64,000 nucleotides of DNA from Rhizoclosmatium globosum. Taxonomy: Eukaryota > Chytridiomycota > Chytridiomycetes > Chytridiales > Chytriomycetaceae. The first letter of the stretch is position 1, and every line of letters starts with the position of its first letter. Below the pieces are notes generated by a model. The model was not told the origin of the DNA. It saw nothing but the letters and a program-made list of their open reading frames with translations, and made no database searches. Shown in pieces: positions 22,944-35,751 of this stretch. The translations under genes were made by a program, and so were the position numbers. The DNA is taken from the NCBI GenBank assembly GCA_002104985.1, contig MCGO01000042.1, forward strand, positions 124,001 through 188,000, in the 5' to 3' direction.

Positions 22944-25900
22944 ATGACGGGACTGGATTCACGGCCGTTTGAACAGCGAATCGCAGCAGCGTCACTGCGG
23001 GCAATGGACCTCCTGAGCCGTGCGCGAATGAATGCAAATTCACTCTCTGCCGAAGCTGGTACTGCCCTTGAGAGCGAGGGACTCGGAGTCGAGGGAATCG
23101 ATGCACACCCAGACCCAGACCCACAACCACACTCAGAGCATCCACACCTAGACAAAACCCAATCGCCTCTGATCTCTCTCGCATCGTCACCTGGCCGACC
23201 CGGTCCACCCACCTTTGCCGCATCCGCATCCGTCTTCTCTGCAATTCCACACGCACCGAGCTTCGCATCTTCCACGGCTCAGACAAACTTCAACTCCAAC
23301 TTCAACTTGGATGACGCGTCGCTGCTCTCTCTGCCGCCACCACCTCCAATCCCTCACAAACACCCACGTCTGCAACCGGACATCAAAACCCAATCCATCG
23401 AATCCACTCAACACCCCTCAGATCCACATCCACAAATCCTGGCTTCAACTATCGCCCGCTTTCGTACGAATCTAATGACGCGGTCGCTGCTTCCATCGGC
23501 TCAACTTCCGCTGAACCCGTCAGAAGTAAACCAACTCCCACACACAACTGAATCATCTCCTCAACGCGTCGCTTCAACCCCTCTTCGTAATTATTCAAGG
23601 GATAATGTTGATTCCTCATCTGTATCGCCAAAATCGGCGTCACCTGCACCCCTCCCTCTGCGCAGCAACAGGAAACGAACACTCTATAAAGACTCCGGGA
23701 CGAGTCCTATTGTCAATACTACTTTATTGGAATCTGCCGTTTCGATGGCTACGAATCGGTCCTCGCCGACGTTGAGGAATAGCAATCGAGATGTAGGTTC
23801 CTTGGATTCAGTCGTTGATGCCAACTCCAAAACCATGAATGACTTGGAACAAATGGTTTCTGCTCCAAAACTTGTTTCTGAGTCCCGTGTAGTTGGAATG
23901 ACGGACGATAGTGGGAGCGAAAATAAGGAGAATCGAATTCAGTCCATAAGTAAAGACGTGCAAAACAAACAGCAACCAACTATATCCCTTTTCAAACCAC
24001 ACGTCGAAGAAATTCAGAAAGTTTGTTTGCTTTTGATTTGATTCACGTGTTTGTTCCTCACTATCCTGTTTTCTCAGCAAATGGAATCTCTGGAACAAGT
24101 TCAATCTCGTATGCAAGAACTTAACTTGAAGTTTATGGAGCACCAGCGTATTTTGGTTGGACAACAACGAGAAGCTGTTTATGATCATGTAATGGCTCGT
24201 CTTCTTTCCAGTTGAAAGCTAAGCCTTTCATCCAACTCAGGCGCTGAAGCAAATGGAAAACTTTCAAGATATTCAGCAGCGACAAAGTTTTTGGCAGGTA
24301 TGTTGTAACGCCTCTTAAGTTTCCTGCCGCCGAACTAAAGAGAGTTCAGGCGGATCACTTGAAGAAGCTCAGGGATCTATACGCAGAAGAGCTTACTCAG
24401 CAAGAAGAAATCGAGAATAAAGTGAAAAGGATTCAGGCGATCCGAGCCAGTCAGCCTCCAAGGCGTTCAAGAGCAGACTTGGATGAGCCTATGATGCTAG
24501 TTGAACAGGATACTGAACCTAGGGTAATTTTTTGATTTCACTTTATTCTGTCCTAACTTTGGTGATTTCAGAAACGAATTCGAAAGATTCGATTACTTCA
24601 AGTTTCTCCACCCAGACCACAGTCTGTTGTTGACAACCAAACAACTGCAGTTTCTAAAGCTACAGATCCGTCAGTTTCTGAAAGTGCCGTCTTCAAGGAC
24701 TTGAAGGAGCAACTCAATAGTGTTCAAAAGGACTTGCAAAGTATTCTCCAGTCAACCAGCTCAAGTACAAAAGGAGTGATACGCGATACACAAAATCCGA
24801 ATGAAGTTTCAAGGAGTCCTGTCTTTCCGAAGCCGCCTGTGTCAAGCCAGCCAGAAGTAAACGAGGAAATGACGGAATCAACAAAACCAATTCTCAGCAA
24901 AGAGGTAAGCAAGCTCTCAAAGTGATTCTGAACAATCGATTGACGCCAACACCAGGTCCAAGAGTCGATCGACCAAACAATCCACCAATTCCTTCAAGTT
25001 CGAGACGCGATCCTCAATAGCCGAAATAAACCCACCACCACAACCATCCCGACCTGGGTGGACCCATCAACAATCCCCAACGATAGTCAAATTCCTCGAA
25101 AATCAACTTCTTCAACAAAAAAACCACCATTCCAACTCTTATCAACACGTGGCTTGAAACCTGCCGCGCCACAACCCCAAACTCCTTCTGCAGACGAACC
25201 GTCGACCTATTATCATGCTCTGACACGCACTATTACGGAGATTTCGGCGAAACGGATGGGTGTGGTAATGGGGTTGACTCAGGAGACTATGACTGAACAG
25301 AATGTTATTCTTGGGAACCGCGCAGAACCGTATCATATCAGTGAACGGCGGTTAAAAGAACTGAAGAGTAACAAGGAGGGAGTCGGGGAAGAAGACGAAG
25401 ATGAAGAAGAGGATTTGGAGGATATGATGGAGGTTGAAGGGGGGATGAAGCGTGGTCGGTTCGTGACAGAGCTGTTGAGTGATGATCGTATTCAAGAGGT
25501 TGTGAAAATGCGATTAGAGAAAGCTCTTGCGGAAGGCGGTGATGTGGTTCAGGTTTGCGATTTGCTTTGGGTTTGGGTGAATGTTCCCTGATATTTACTC
25601 TTATTTAGTCAACTAAGCGGATTCCGGAAGAAGTCAAGACAGCGACAGCAACGTCTGGAACGGTGAGGGTGCAAAAAGAAAAAATTCCAGCCAATCAGGC
25701 AAAGTCAATACCAGCTGCAACGCCGAAATTACCACCTTCAACAACGCGAATGACGGTACCACCCAAGAGAGCTGTTTCTCCTCAGAAGCCAATACCGAGT
25801 AAAATGCCCGGAGTTGGATTCCCACGTGCTGGAATGTCGAAACCAGTCGAAAAACCAAAGTTTGTCTGCTTTAATCAATTCGACACCAACACTTAAATTT

Positions 25901-28900
25901 CCACAGAAAAAAACTGGCGTCTATAGCGCAACCTGTAGAAATACAGCGATATATTGCTCCACCGGCTGAAGTTACCGTTCCTTCATCTCCTGAGCGGATT
26001 GTTCGGCGAGTTAGCTCTAACCGTGCCAAAACTGTTGTAGTTCAAGAACCGAATCTAGCAGCCATGCAAGTAGATGATCTTGGCTCCAATGAAATGAAAG
26101 ACTCAATTGAAAAGTACCATGTCGCAGCACTCACGTCAAAGTTCCTACACTCTGGAAAAGTAACTCAATCTCAAGGACCTCCTTCAAAGCCAGGACAACC
26201 ATCAGGCAACATTCAAACAAAGCAAAATAACGGTGAAAAAGTTGCTCAAACTCCCGTTCCACGTAGTTCACAGGAGCTTCGTGACTCTCCTTCGCCAAAA
26301 AGAGCAACTCCAACCATTCCCAACTTTTACAACGTCAAAGTGGCAAATGCACCTGTGTTTTTGAGACGAACGAGCATTCGACCGCCGTCACTGCAGTTCC
26401 TGGAAGGAAGCAGGCCTGATTGGGATACTTCGTTTGTAAAGGATGGTAAACGAAGGGCTTCAAGTCCGACAAAGATATCGACCCAAGCGCTTCCCCCAAA
26501 ATCACCTACAAAAGTGAACTCGAGCTCCCCTTCGAAGCCGCCAGAGCCAGGTACGTAATTTAAAGCTTTCGGAGGAAAGGTCTCCTAAACATTTTATTTC
26601 ATTGTAGAGGTGAAAAGGGTTGTTGTTTCTCAACAGAATGAATTTGCTCAGACTATGCCTATGACGAGTGATTTGGGTGTGCAAGTTAGTTTCAGTAGGG
26701 AAGAGAAGGAAGCTCCTGTTGTGGTTAATAATCCTATCCTGCAAGAGGTATGTGAGCGATCGCTCTTACTAGGTAATGTCTTAACGAATATAGCTTCCAA
26801 AACCCATGGAAAGTGAGCCTTCATCATCGCCTATTCTTCCACCACCACCACCACCAAAGGAGACCAAGGACTCACAGATTCAATATCAAAGTCCCATGAA
26901 AGATGCCTCTGCTCAGTATCATACACCTTATGAATCGGTATGTGGTCCTTGTACGGCGAAAAGAAGGCTTATTTTTGGCAGTCTGCCGAGATATCCCACA
27001 TTGAGGGAGGCGAAATGTTCACCGGTCTAGAATTTAACAAAACCATACCAGTTCCGACGAAGGAATTAAGGAAAGCGCCGAGATCTGGAGTGGATAGCTT
27101 TCAAGCCTATCAAGGAATCAACTCGTTGAGTATTCCAGGTTTTTAAACGTTATGCTAAACCACTCTTTTAGACTGCCACTCGCAACAACAGAATATGTTG
27201 ATCCTGAGCTTCCTCAAGATATCGCAGAATGGTTACGAAGTGAGATTATTGCTCGTGTCCAGAAAGCGGAGCAAGAAAAACTTTTGGAGGAAGAAAGGGC
27301 TGCCAAAGTTTTGGAAGATAAATCGACTCTGGAGGCTCCACCCACTCCGCCATTGAATCCAACTCCACCGAAAACGCAACGTAATTCGGTCAGTAGATCT
27401 GCTGTTCGACTTGCACATCAAGCGGCGGTTGCATCCACTCCACAACCTACAACAAATGAAGTCCATCCGCCACCAGCAGTTTCGCAAACTAGGGGAATTG
27501 ATGGAGGATTCTGTGCTTCTGATGGAGGACAGAATAGAGCTGTAGCGGAACCTGGAACATGGGAGTATATGCAGACCCAACTTGATCAAAATGGACTTCC
27601 GATACAAAGTGCACAAGTAAGAGGAATTGAAGGGGGTTTCGTTTCTCCTGGGATGTATAATGGAGCGAGAGGTTTCGATGGAACTTTCCGAGAGCCACTT
27701 GGTCCACCGCCGACACACGCACAAAGTGACGGTACATATTTAAAATTTTAAAATTAAATACTGACCTTGTTATATAGCACGAGCGCGAGGAATGGATTCA
27801 TCTCCTCAGTCCACTCAACCTCATTCTCCAACTCGTCTTGCAGCAGCATTCAGAGACTTGAAAAGTCAGCTTTCAGCGGCTGCCAAAGGTCTCCTTCATG
27901 GAGCTGATATAGGCGATGAAGATTCCGACGACAGAGAACGAGCTGAAGCTGTCAAAGCACGAGAAGAGAGAGAAAAGCTGCGACTGGAGGAAGAACGTCA
28001 GCATCGTGCCGAAATGCTTGCTGAAATCCGGAGGATGAGAGAAGCCAGTGAACTTCGAGCTGAACAAGAAAAGGCTCGATTTTTGAAAGAGGAGGAACAA
28101 AGACGGCAAGAGGAAATCAAGCAGATGGTCTTGTTAAAGGAAAAAGAAGTGGAGTTGGAAAAGCAGAAACTCGAATTTGAGAAACGAATGGCCGACGAAC
28201 GCGAACAACTGCTTGCAGATAGTCGGAAGCGAGCAGCAGAAGAAGATATGTTCAGAGCCCGCGCTGCAAACTTAGATTTTATTTCACAAGCAGAAAATGT
28301 GTCGGATAGAAAGGTACGATTATTAACGCGTTCAGTTTTACGTCTAACCTTGATGGACAGCATTTCCAAACAACCAAGTCTATCATCTCTGAGCCTCAGT
28401 CATCCGACATAAGCTCAGTTGGAATCAGCACATTATCAACCATGATTTCAGAAGGCGAAGTCCTGACCCAATTTTACAGGTGTGTTTTCAATCGTTGTGG
28501 TTATTGTAGCTGATTCATTGCTAGTGAGGGCGAAATTGTTCGCGATATCGGTGATCGACAACCGAACAACCCTATCCTGAATTCAAAACGTCAAGACGAA
28601 GATGCGACATCGAGGGATGACATTAGTGATGCTGTGGAAATGCCATCACAACTGCTGGGCGGCTTGAGTGATCTTATTGGAACAACTTCACGGACAAAAC
28701 GAAGCAGTAAGATACGTGTTCCTCTTTCAGAACAACTAGTCAGCGCCGGTGAAGCAAGTTCAAGTAGCGGGGACAGAAGCAACAAGTCGAATAATTCGAA
28801 AATATCTGCTGGAGAGATCACAGAGGATCTATCATCTGTCGATATTGCTTTTGTTCGAGAAAAGTCAGATGTAAAAACGGAACAAAGTAACGCTGTGAAA

Positions 28901-31372
28901 GGTGCTGGTGTGATCACCCTCCAAAATTTAGAGACTGATGGTGGCATAGACCAAGCATTTGCCGCAAATACCTCTCTTCAAAGTAAAACGAAAAATAATC
29001 TTGCTTCAGAAACTGATGCGAAGATTCAAAGTGGGGAAACACATCATAACTCCAAGGCTGAATACCATTCCCAGTCTGTTGAAGTAGATTCGGCGCAGAT
29101 CGCATCAAATATTGTTGATCACCTTAAATCGTTAAAGACTAAGAGGGATTTGGTTTTAGGTGATCATTTGGATGAGAGACCAACTGTTGAGCGATTGCCT
29201 GCTTTGAAAGACAGACATACACAAGAAATTGGTGACAGAAACAGCAAGACTATATCTGTTAATGAACATCAATCTGATCCTGTCGATAATGTGCCTCATA
29301 GAAGTCGACCTCAGTCCGAAGTCAAACGCAGTGATGATTCACATATTGATGAAGTTTTGGAAAACAATTCAAAGAATCCAATTTGGCTCTCAGATAATCT
29401 TCAACGTAAACACGAAGAAGTAGACGTGATAGATATAGGAACACCAAAGTATGACGGCCCACTCACTCGAGATGATGAATCGACATCAGAGAAAGAAAAT
29501 CAACCTCAAGATGTAACCAAAGATCTGGATTCAACGCGCGATCCTGCTGCCATTCTTCATTCTCTTTCATCCATTGAACATCACAGTTTTACTTCGGGAG
29601 AGCCTAGCAAAGTACTCTCGAGTCCTGAAAACTCAAAGTCTTCAAGATCAACTGGTTCGAGTGTACAAGACGCGCGTGAAGTGCTTAGCCTTTTGAGTCA
29701 CTTATCGCAATCGTCAATTCGCCGGAACAAATCTTCACAGAATACTTCTGAAGCTAGTGAGCTTAGATCTGACGAACTATCCTCGTTGTCAAAGTCTTCC
29801 AAGTCTGCTACAGAAGACTCAACAAGTTCTGCTAAGTCTGGGTTGCTTCAAACACTCAGCGATACTTTATCGTCGGCCGAGTCAAGTGCAAAAACAAAGA
29901 ATATTCTTAGAACTAGCCGTGAGGTTCTGGTGGAAAGTCCTCAGTCTGACGGTAACAAATCTTCAACTGATGGAGGTAGAGATAGCAACAACTTTGTCAA
30001 CAACACAACTGGGGGGAAACGTGAATTCGTTGATGCCACTCTATCTTTGAGACAGAGTCAAGTAGATTCTTCGAGACAAAACAGTGGCACCAGTAGCGTC
30101 AGCCTATCGAAGCCAAAAACTGGCTCTTTAAGGAATCTTGTGTCTGAAATACCTTCAAAAGGGAATGAATCGTTGGGCAGTGACAGTGAAAACAATAATG
30201 GTAGTACCTCAAAGCCAAACTCAGGCGAAGAGGGCGAATCATCCAGCAGCATTAGTCTAAACAGTGAAAAAAGTCGGCGGTCTGAAATAAATTCTGAGGA
30301 GGAAAGTCAGACAGAAAACGCTCTTCCGTCAAAACACGAAGAAAGTAGCCAAAGTCTTGATAGTCACAAAAGCAGTACAAGTGGTGGGAGTGAGGACAGT
30401 GGTGAGAGTGGGGGAAGTGGGAAGACCGATGAAAGTGTATTATCAAACGATGACATCAACTTAAGCAGTGACAGTAGCACTAGTATTTTGGGTGCTAAGA
30501 ATCAGTCGAGCAGTCTCCAACCCACCAGCAGTGGAAGCAAGGAGACAATATCTGGACGCAATTCATCAAGTCTTCAACCCAGTCAAAGTGGAAGCAAATC
30601 GAGTTTCGCGACATCTGGCCGTAATTCAACAAGCCTTCAAACCACTCAGAGCGGCAGCAAAGAAAGTATTGAGACAAATTCAGCACGCCATTCATCGATT
30701 CTTCAGTCTTCTAAAAGTGGAAGCGAAGGAGTGATTTCGGGGCGTCATTCAACAAGTCGTCAAACCACCCCAAGTGGAAGTAAGGAGAGTATCCAAACAA
30801 TATCTGGACGTAATTCGAGAAGCCTTGAAACCAGTCAAAGTGGTAGCAAAGAAAGCGTTCAAACCACTGGAAGTAGTAAAACGGGCAGCATATTGAAACC
30901 AACTGGAACTCTCAGAACTAGTCGCGATATACTTCCACAATCTTCACCTTCTCAATTGAGCGAAAATGAATCGAGCAACAATAGCAGCAGTAAAAGCAGT
31001 ACAAAATCTTCAATCAAACAAGGGTCGTCCCGCAGTCTTATTCCAGATGCTAGAAACCTCTTGTGGGAGCCACGCACTTCTCAGACAGAGTTGAGAGGCT
31101 CGGATCGTACGCCATTAAAAGGAATCGGACCAAAGCCATTTGAAGACGTTATTAGCCCAGTGAGCACGGTTTCGCCTCGGTAGGTTTTATGCCTTTAAAA
31201 CTCACTGCTGTGACTGGTTTTAACATACTGAAACAGAACTGCACCAACTTTGAGCCCATCACAAGACGATATACATCCAGGCTCAGTCGAAAGCGAAGAC
31301 GATGAGGAGCTGGATTTTTCTACTTCGCAAGAAGAGAATGTTTTTGGAAGTCAGGAATCATCAAAAAGTTGA
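22944..31372 (+). CDS. very large coiled-coil and Ser-rich protein, possibly centrosomal/ciliary
   Basis: Sixteen exons give one 2556-residue frame: 22944-24020, 24078-24188, 24241-24297, 24350-24523, 24572-24904, 24956-25552, 25609-25859, 25907-26550, 26608-26747, 26794-26937, 26982-27138, 27192-27731, 27778-28313, 28361-28479, 28525-31179 and 31237-31372. All phases match. An N-terminal proline/serine-rich region is followed by coiled coils (e.g. MQELNLKFMEHQRILVGQQR in exon 2), a disordered middle with a PPPPPP run, a strong coiled coil in exon 13 (Glu/Arg/Lys-rich, about 160 residues), an SEGEVLTQFYSEGEI block across exons 14-15 and a long Ser/Thr tail with tandem repeats. The layout recalls scaffold proteins of basal bodies; TALPID3 is one thought, but I saw no decisive motif. 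Function not recognised. The exon 11-12 junction has an alternative acceptor. Confidence 0.78.
30490..30885 (+). repeat. tandem degenerate Ser-rich protein repeats
   Basis: Inside exon 15 of the giant gene, six to seven units of about 20-27 residues (core GRNSTSLQTTQSGSKESI) repeat head to tail, roughly residues 2280-2415. DNA of the units has diverged at third positions and small indels, so it is an old repeat under protein-level constraint or drift. Confidence 0.8.
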
Positions 31373-31383
31373 ATATGATTGTA

Positions 31384-32188
31384 TTAATATAAGAAGGGTA
31401 CCAGTCTCCATCGGTTTGCGCGATATTCGTCGAATTTATCTCCAAATGTCTTTTTGAGTTCCTCTTCTTCCTTCTGCATTCGCTTATGCAATCCTGGTGG
31501 GAGTAACAAAGCTGTTACAACCAAAACTCCAGAGAACAAAAACCAACTCAAGTCCATAAACTTTCCAAGATCAAGCGTCACTAAAGCGTATAAATTAAGC
31601 TTGTGCTCCAATAGTATATCCATCCCGCGAGTAATGATATCGATGAAGGGGGCCTTTTCATCCAAAAGCCAAGAGCACTGGAAAATAGCCCAACCAATAA
31701 TACCAGCATATCCAGGATGCAATAAAATCTCGTAGGGTCCCTTAGTGCACAACGAGTTGCTAGGGGGAGACCTGACAACAAAAGTAAAGTCGTTGTTCAA
31801 GGTTCCCATCGCCCACAATCGCAGCAACACACAACCATCCGCCAAGAAAGCTGCACGGCGTTGAGATGATGTCCATGGCTGAATCAGGGCATTAGCGTTT
31901 TTGGTTACAGCCAATCAAAGTCACTCACCGAATCAAACAATTCAGGCCGCGCGATGAGAACATCAAACATTTGGAGCAATCCTGCGGCAACTACGCACGT
32001 TCCTAATGCTTGTTGAACCACCTTGCTGTTCCGTACAATCCAACAAGGAAGGGCTCTGACTTTGAGTATTGTCGGATGTCTACAGGCTTTTCCTTCGAAG
32101 GTGTCGTGCGATCAACGATCGAGAGGGACACAAGAATCGCACTGATTCCCAGGTGGAGAGCTCGCCAATCTCCTGGTGTCATGATCAT
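31384..32188 (-). CDS. isoprenylcysteine carboxyl methyltransferase (ICMT)-like protein
   Basis: The C-terminal half has the ICMT/PEMT signature: GPYEILLHPGYAG, then two hydrophobic helices and RMQKEEEELKKTFGDKFDEY with an RLVPF tail, where the phosphate of S-adenosylmethionine and the catalytic Glu/Arg lie in this family. Expected role: methylating prenylated C-terminal cysteines, or a related membrane methylation, in the ER. Model: 32188-32084, 32021-31929 and 31878-31384, 230 residues. The first intron is inferred. A one-base loss near 32022 would equally join the frames and keep about 20 more residues (LVGLYGTA ... KVVQQALG). Starts at 32233 and 32182 are possible. The stop lies 11 bases from the stop of the convergent giant gene. 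Confidence 0.75.
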
Positions 32189-32402
32189 TGGTTTGTTTTC
32201 CGTCTTAAAAACAAGACAATTCCAACAGACCATTATCAATTACATTATTGGAGCACAAAATTGGTACTTTTAATCCCGATATTATAGATCCAATTAAAAA
32301 AGAAAGAGTTCCCGGAGAAAACGTAGGAAAACGAACGGTGCAACCCAGCACCCCCATAAGACAAAACAGAAACAAGACAGCTGAGAAATAAATAGAAACT
32401 GC

Positions 32403-33937
32403 TTAGTTGGATGGAGTGACAGACGCCTTTTGCTCCTTGTAGTACTGCTCTTGAGAAATAAACTCCCAGAAACCGGTACGCTTAACAAGGAAAGGTCTGG
32501 CGTTGTACCAGTGGTGGCGAATAAGCTCCATGAAAGGGAATCCCTTGACAAGTCTATACTTGTCACCTAATTGTGGAACAATGACCTATGATAGATTTTA
32601 GCAAACGAAACAATTAACTGACATACACATACATTGGTGGCATCAATCAGCTTGTAGTGAGGAATAGATGTTGAGAACAAGTGGTGAACAACGTGACCGT
32701 TGGTGATGTTGTGCTAACATACGAGTCAGGATGAGTGATTTTCTTGTTGGCACAAGGGAAACAATACCATAACAGAGTCCAAGGCTCCAGTGTTCGTGTC
32801 GTAGACTCTGTCAATAGTCTGCAAACCTCCAGTCAAGTAGTCCCAAGTCTCTTCACTGTAAACAATAGTTCCTTCTCCGTGGTGTTGCAAGTACGTGACT
32901 TTGTACAACCAGAAGTTGTAAATCAACCAAGGAACACCATAGATCCAAACAAACTTGTTCCATCCCCAGATTTGAATAAAGGCAGTGAAAAATCCAACAC
33001 AGACGAGTCCAGAAACAGCAGCCATGATAGAGTCACGGGCAGTGTTGAAAAGCGGAGAAAATGGATAGAAGTGGCTTCCATCGGGGTAGCCAGCGAGCAA
33101 GTACACAAAGAAGTACAAGAATGGAATGAAGAAAGGCTGGTTCTTCATAACCTTCTCGATTCCTTCATCGTTGACATCATACCAACCGTGAGACTTGTCC
33201 TTGTGCTTGTGTTGGTGGAAAGCGTGGTGGGTAGCGTGGGATTTAGCCCATGGCCAGAATGGAACCAAGATGAAACCGTGCGAGACGTGTCCCAAAACAG
33301 CATTGATAAGTTTCGAGTCTGAGAAGGTACCGTGGCCGCAGTCGTGTCCAACGACGAATAAACACCACATGAACAATCCCAGGACTGATATACCATAGTT
33401 TTGTGATAGGAGAGGGGATTGAAGGGAAATTTAGCCTGAATCCGGTATCAACTCTGAAACGGCACAAAAGCAACAGCTTCTGTGCACGCTTAAAAACATA
33501 CCATTAGCATAGACAATGTAAACTGGCCAGCTCATATCATCGGTGTAGAATCGGAGGCAGGAGAAGATGACGGTAAAGTCGACAATGAAGTACCACATGG
33601 ATTGGGCAAGGGACTTTTCAAAGACGTGGGCTGGAAGCGACTTGCGCAAGGCTCCCACAGTCAGCTTTGGGGCACCCTTTTCCGGGGCTGATTGAGATGA
33701 CAGGTCAACAAACTGTGGCTTTGAACCCAGAACAGAGAAGCCCTAGGGACACTAATAGCTATCTTACCAGAATAAACTGGTGATTCATCAGCCAAAAGCT
33801 GCTCAGCTTCCTCCTTGTGATGGTTGGCAATCTTCTCCTCTGCAAGACAGCCATTGGAAACAGGAAAATTGTGCAGAAAATCTGGCCTCGTGTGTTGAAT
33901 GAAGACCAAAAATTGGGGAAAAACCAATAAAGATCAT
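32403..33937 (-). CDS. delta-12 (omega-6) fatty acid desaturase
   Basis: Model: exons 33937-33925, 33839-33768, 33687-33502, 33384-32768, 32713-32633 and 32585-32403, 383 residues. Three histidine boxes hold the di-iron centre: HDCGHG, HATHH and HVVHH. Multiple transmembrane segments surround them, with LGHVSHGFILVPFWPW between the first two boxes. This is the ER acyl-lipid desaturase group that converts oleoyl to linoleoyl chains with cytochrome b5 as electron donor. A related omega-3 enzyme cannot be excluded from the sequence alone. Length is normal for the family. The first coding exon is only 13 bases and was chosen because it supplies the sole in-frame ATG with closing phase; treat the N-terminal four residues as provisional. 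The HVVHH box is in its own 81-base exon. Confidence 0.9.
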
Positions 33938-34134
33938 ATCGATCTATTTTGCTATCCGATCACACCAGTATAAGTAGGTATCCAAGTTGTTCGTTTTTAT
34001 TCAATGTATAGTGTGGGGTGTGAGTACCCTTGTGTTCTCTTTCGCCTTACTAATTCAGTGGATCATCAAAAAACCGATGTAAGAATCAAAAGCCCCATGA
34101 AAGCCAAGTTGTTTATGATAGCTGTCTCCAGTTT

Positions 34135-35751
34135 ATGATGATAGAATTGTCACCAAAAATACTAACAATGCTTGAAACGCTTCCGCATGAGCTCAAATCG
34201 CAGATTGCATCCAATTTGCAGGACGCTAAACAGTCACTTTTTAATCTTTCACTATGCTCAAAGTCGATGCTGTCTTCTGCTTTGCCATTCGTGTGGAAAA
34301 TTCCAAAACCATCACCTCTCGCCTCTTTGGCATCATGGCAGAGATTTCTCGACGCAGTTGCTGCATCTAGATTGGGACTTACAGCTTGTGATTACGCGAG
34401 CTGGGTGCAAGGCGTGGACGATCTCGGCCTCTTTGTTGGAGGAGAAGATGGGTTTGACAGCGCCACCGAAGAAAGCAATGTTTGTAAATACGCGTATGGG
34501 ACTATAAATATCAGTGAAAATGTATCTGATGTCATTCTTGAAAGAAAGGATTCAAAGCTGGAAGGGGTCGTGGATAAAGACGATGTTGGGACTGAAATGC
34601 TGAACGAACCAATAGTAAACGAAGCTGAGACTGTGGCCAACGCGACTAGCCCTAAAAGCAGTCTTATTGACAGTTTGGCTATAGCAACACTTGCTCAAAG
34701 TATTGAACATGAAACAAGTTCAACAAGGCCACGAGTTCGTCGTGACCATCTCCTGAAACCTGAATCCATACCATTTCTCGAACTTTTGCCGAGAGACTCG
34801 CTTCATTATGCTCTCGCACTTCTTCTTACTCATTGTCCCAATATCAAGTCACTCAACCTACAACTTCCTCTCCCTCCTCCAGAGACACCATTTCCTCTCA
34901 CCTTAAACCTTCTCCCCTCCTTGGTGAAACTCGAAATCAGCACAAGAATAACAAACCAATCACTGATCTCCCTCTTCGCTCCACCCACGGTTATCCCTCA
35001 CAGATTAAACCAAATAATATTTACTCGTCTAGAAATTACAGACGAAATCCTAACATCTACACTCATCTCAACCCTCAATGCCACAACTCTTACGACTCTC
35101 GTTCTCCCTTCACTGCCACCACCGTCACGTCAGTCATCTCACTTCTTCAATACTCGCAACTCAAGACCCCGCTTTACTTCGCGCGAATCGGCTCCTCAAA
35201 TCACTCACATGAACGGAATCCTTCCTCTAATCACAACTTTCACAAACCTCAAAGTCCTTGACATTAGTGCAGCAATCACCACACCTGTGTCTTCACACAC
35301 AGCGTTATTTCAAGAAATTGACACTGAAAGAGAGGAGCGCGAAACTAGTCCACTTCTACACGCTCTTGCGTCTTTAGACGGACTTGAGAAACTGACTCTG
35401 GCATTATCAAGAGTTGCAGAACTCACGGTGTCGGAGTTGTGTCGTGTTGTTATTCCAAACTTAAAGAGACTCGTGAAGTTGACTTTGAAGGCAACTCCTG
35501 GGACGGATGACTACACAGGGGACAATACAGTCGAAGAGGAAGATGTGATGGCTGTGCCGTTGTTTTGGAGTGGTATCGCAAGTCATAAAACTCTGATGCT
35601 AGTAGGATTAGATTTCGTGAAAGGCGGAGAGGGGGTGATGCGGAGTTATTATAGTTGCGGAGGAGGTGATTTGGGAATGGTTGCCGAGTTTCGGATGAGA
35701 TGGGAACAAGTTCACGGAGATTCTTTTACGCTTATTATTCAGCATTGGTGA
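34135..35751 (+). CDS. F-box protein with leucine-rich C-terminal region
   Basis: Single exon, 538 residues. An F-box-like segment opens the protein (LETLPHELKSQIASNL then LSLCSKSMLSSALPFVWK), the module that docks to Skp1 in SCF ubiquitin ligases. After an acidic, variable section (about 110-180), the rest holds spaced leucine-rich strands such as IKSLNLQLPLPP, LVKLEISTRI, LKVLDIS and LEKLTLAL, resembling irregular LRR substrate-binding domains. Several ATGs lie at the start (34135, 34138, 34165); the first is used, but 34165 leaves the F-box intact. It is divergent from the desaturase, 197 bases away. Substrate unknown. The absence of introns is notable among intron-rich neighbours. Confidence 0.75.
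   Translation: MMIELSPKILTMLETLPHELKSQIASNLQDAKQSLFNLSLCSKSMLSSALPFVWKIPKPSPLASLASWQRFLDAVAASRLGLTACDYASWVQGVDDLGLFVGGEDGFDSATEESNVCKYAYGTINISENVSDVILERKDSKLEGVVDKDDVGTEMLNEPIVNEAETVANATSPKSSLIDSLAIATLAQSIEHETSSTRPRVRRDHLLKPESIPFLELLPRDSLHYALALLLTHCPNIKSLNLQLPLPPPETPFPLTLNLLPSLVKLEISTRITNQSLISLFAPPTVIPHRLNQIIFTRLEITDEILTSTLISTLNATTLTTLVLPSLPPPSRQSSHFFNTRNSRPRFTSRESAPQITHMNGILPLITTFTNLKVLDISAAITTPVSSHTALFQEIDTEREERETSPLLHALASLDGLEKLTLALSRVAELTVSELCRVVIPNLKRLVKLTLKATPGTDDYTGDNTVEEEDVMAVPLFWSGIASHKTLMLVGLDFVKGGEGVMRSYYSCGGGDLGMVAEFRMRWEQVHGDSFTLIIQHW

Noticed and set aside
22944..31372. Several separate genes instead of one
   Set aside because: Each apparent end falls on a GT donor with a phase-matching AG acceptor before the next open stretch; sixteen consecutive junctions fitting by chance is unlikely.
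22944..31372. Firm identification as TALPID3
   Set aside because: Only general layout (coiled coils, proline run, SEGE motif) agrees; no specific motif could be verified from memory.
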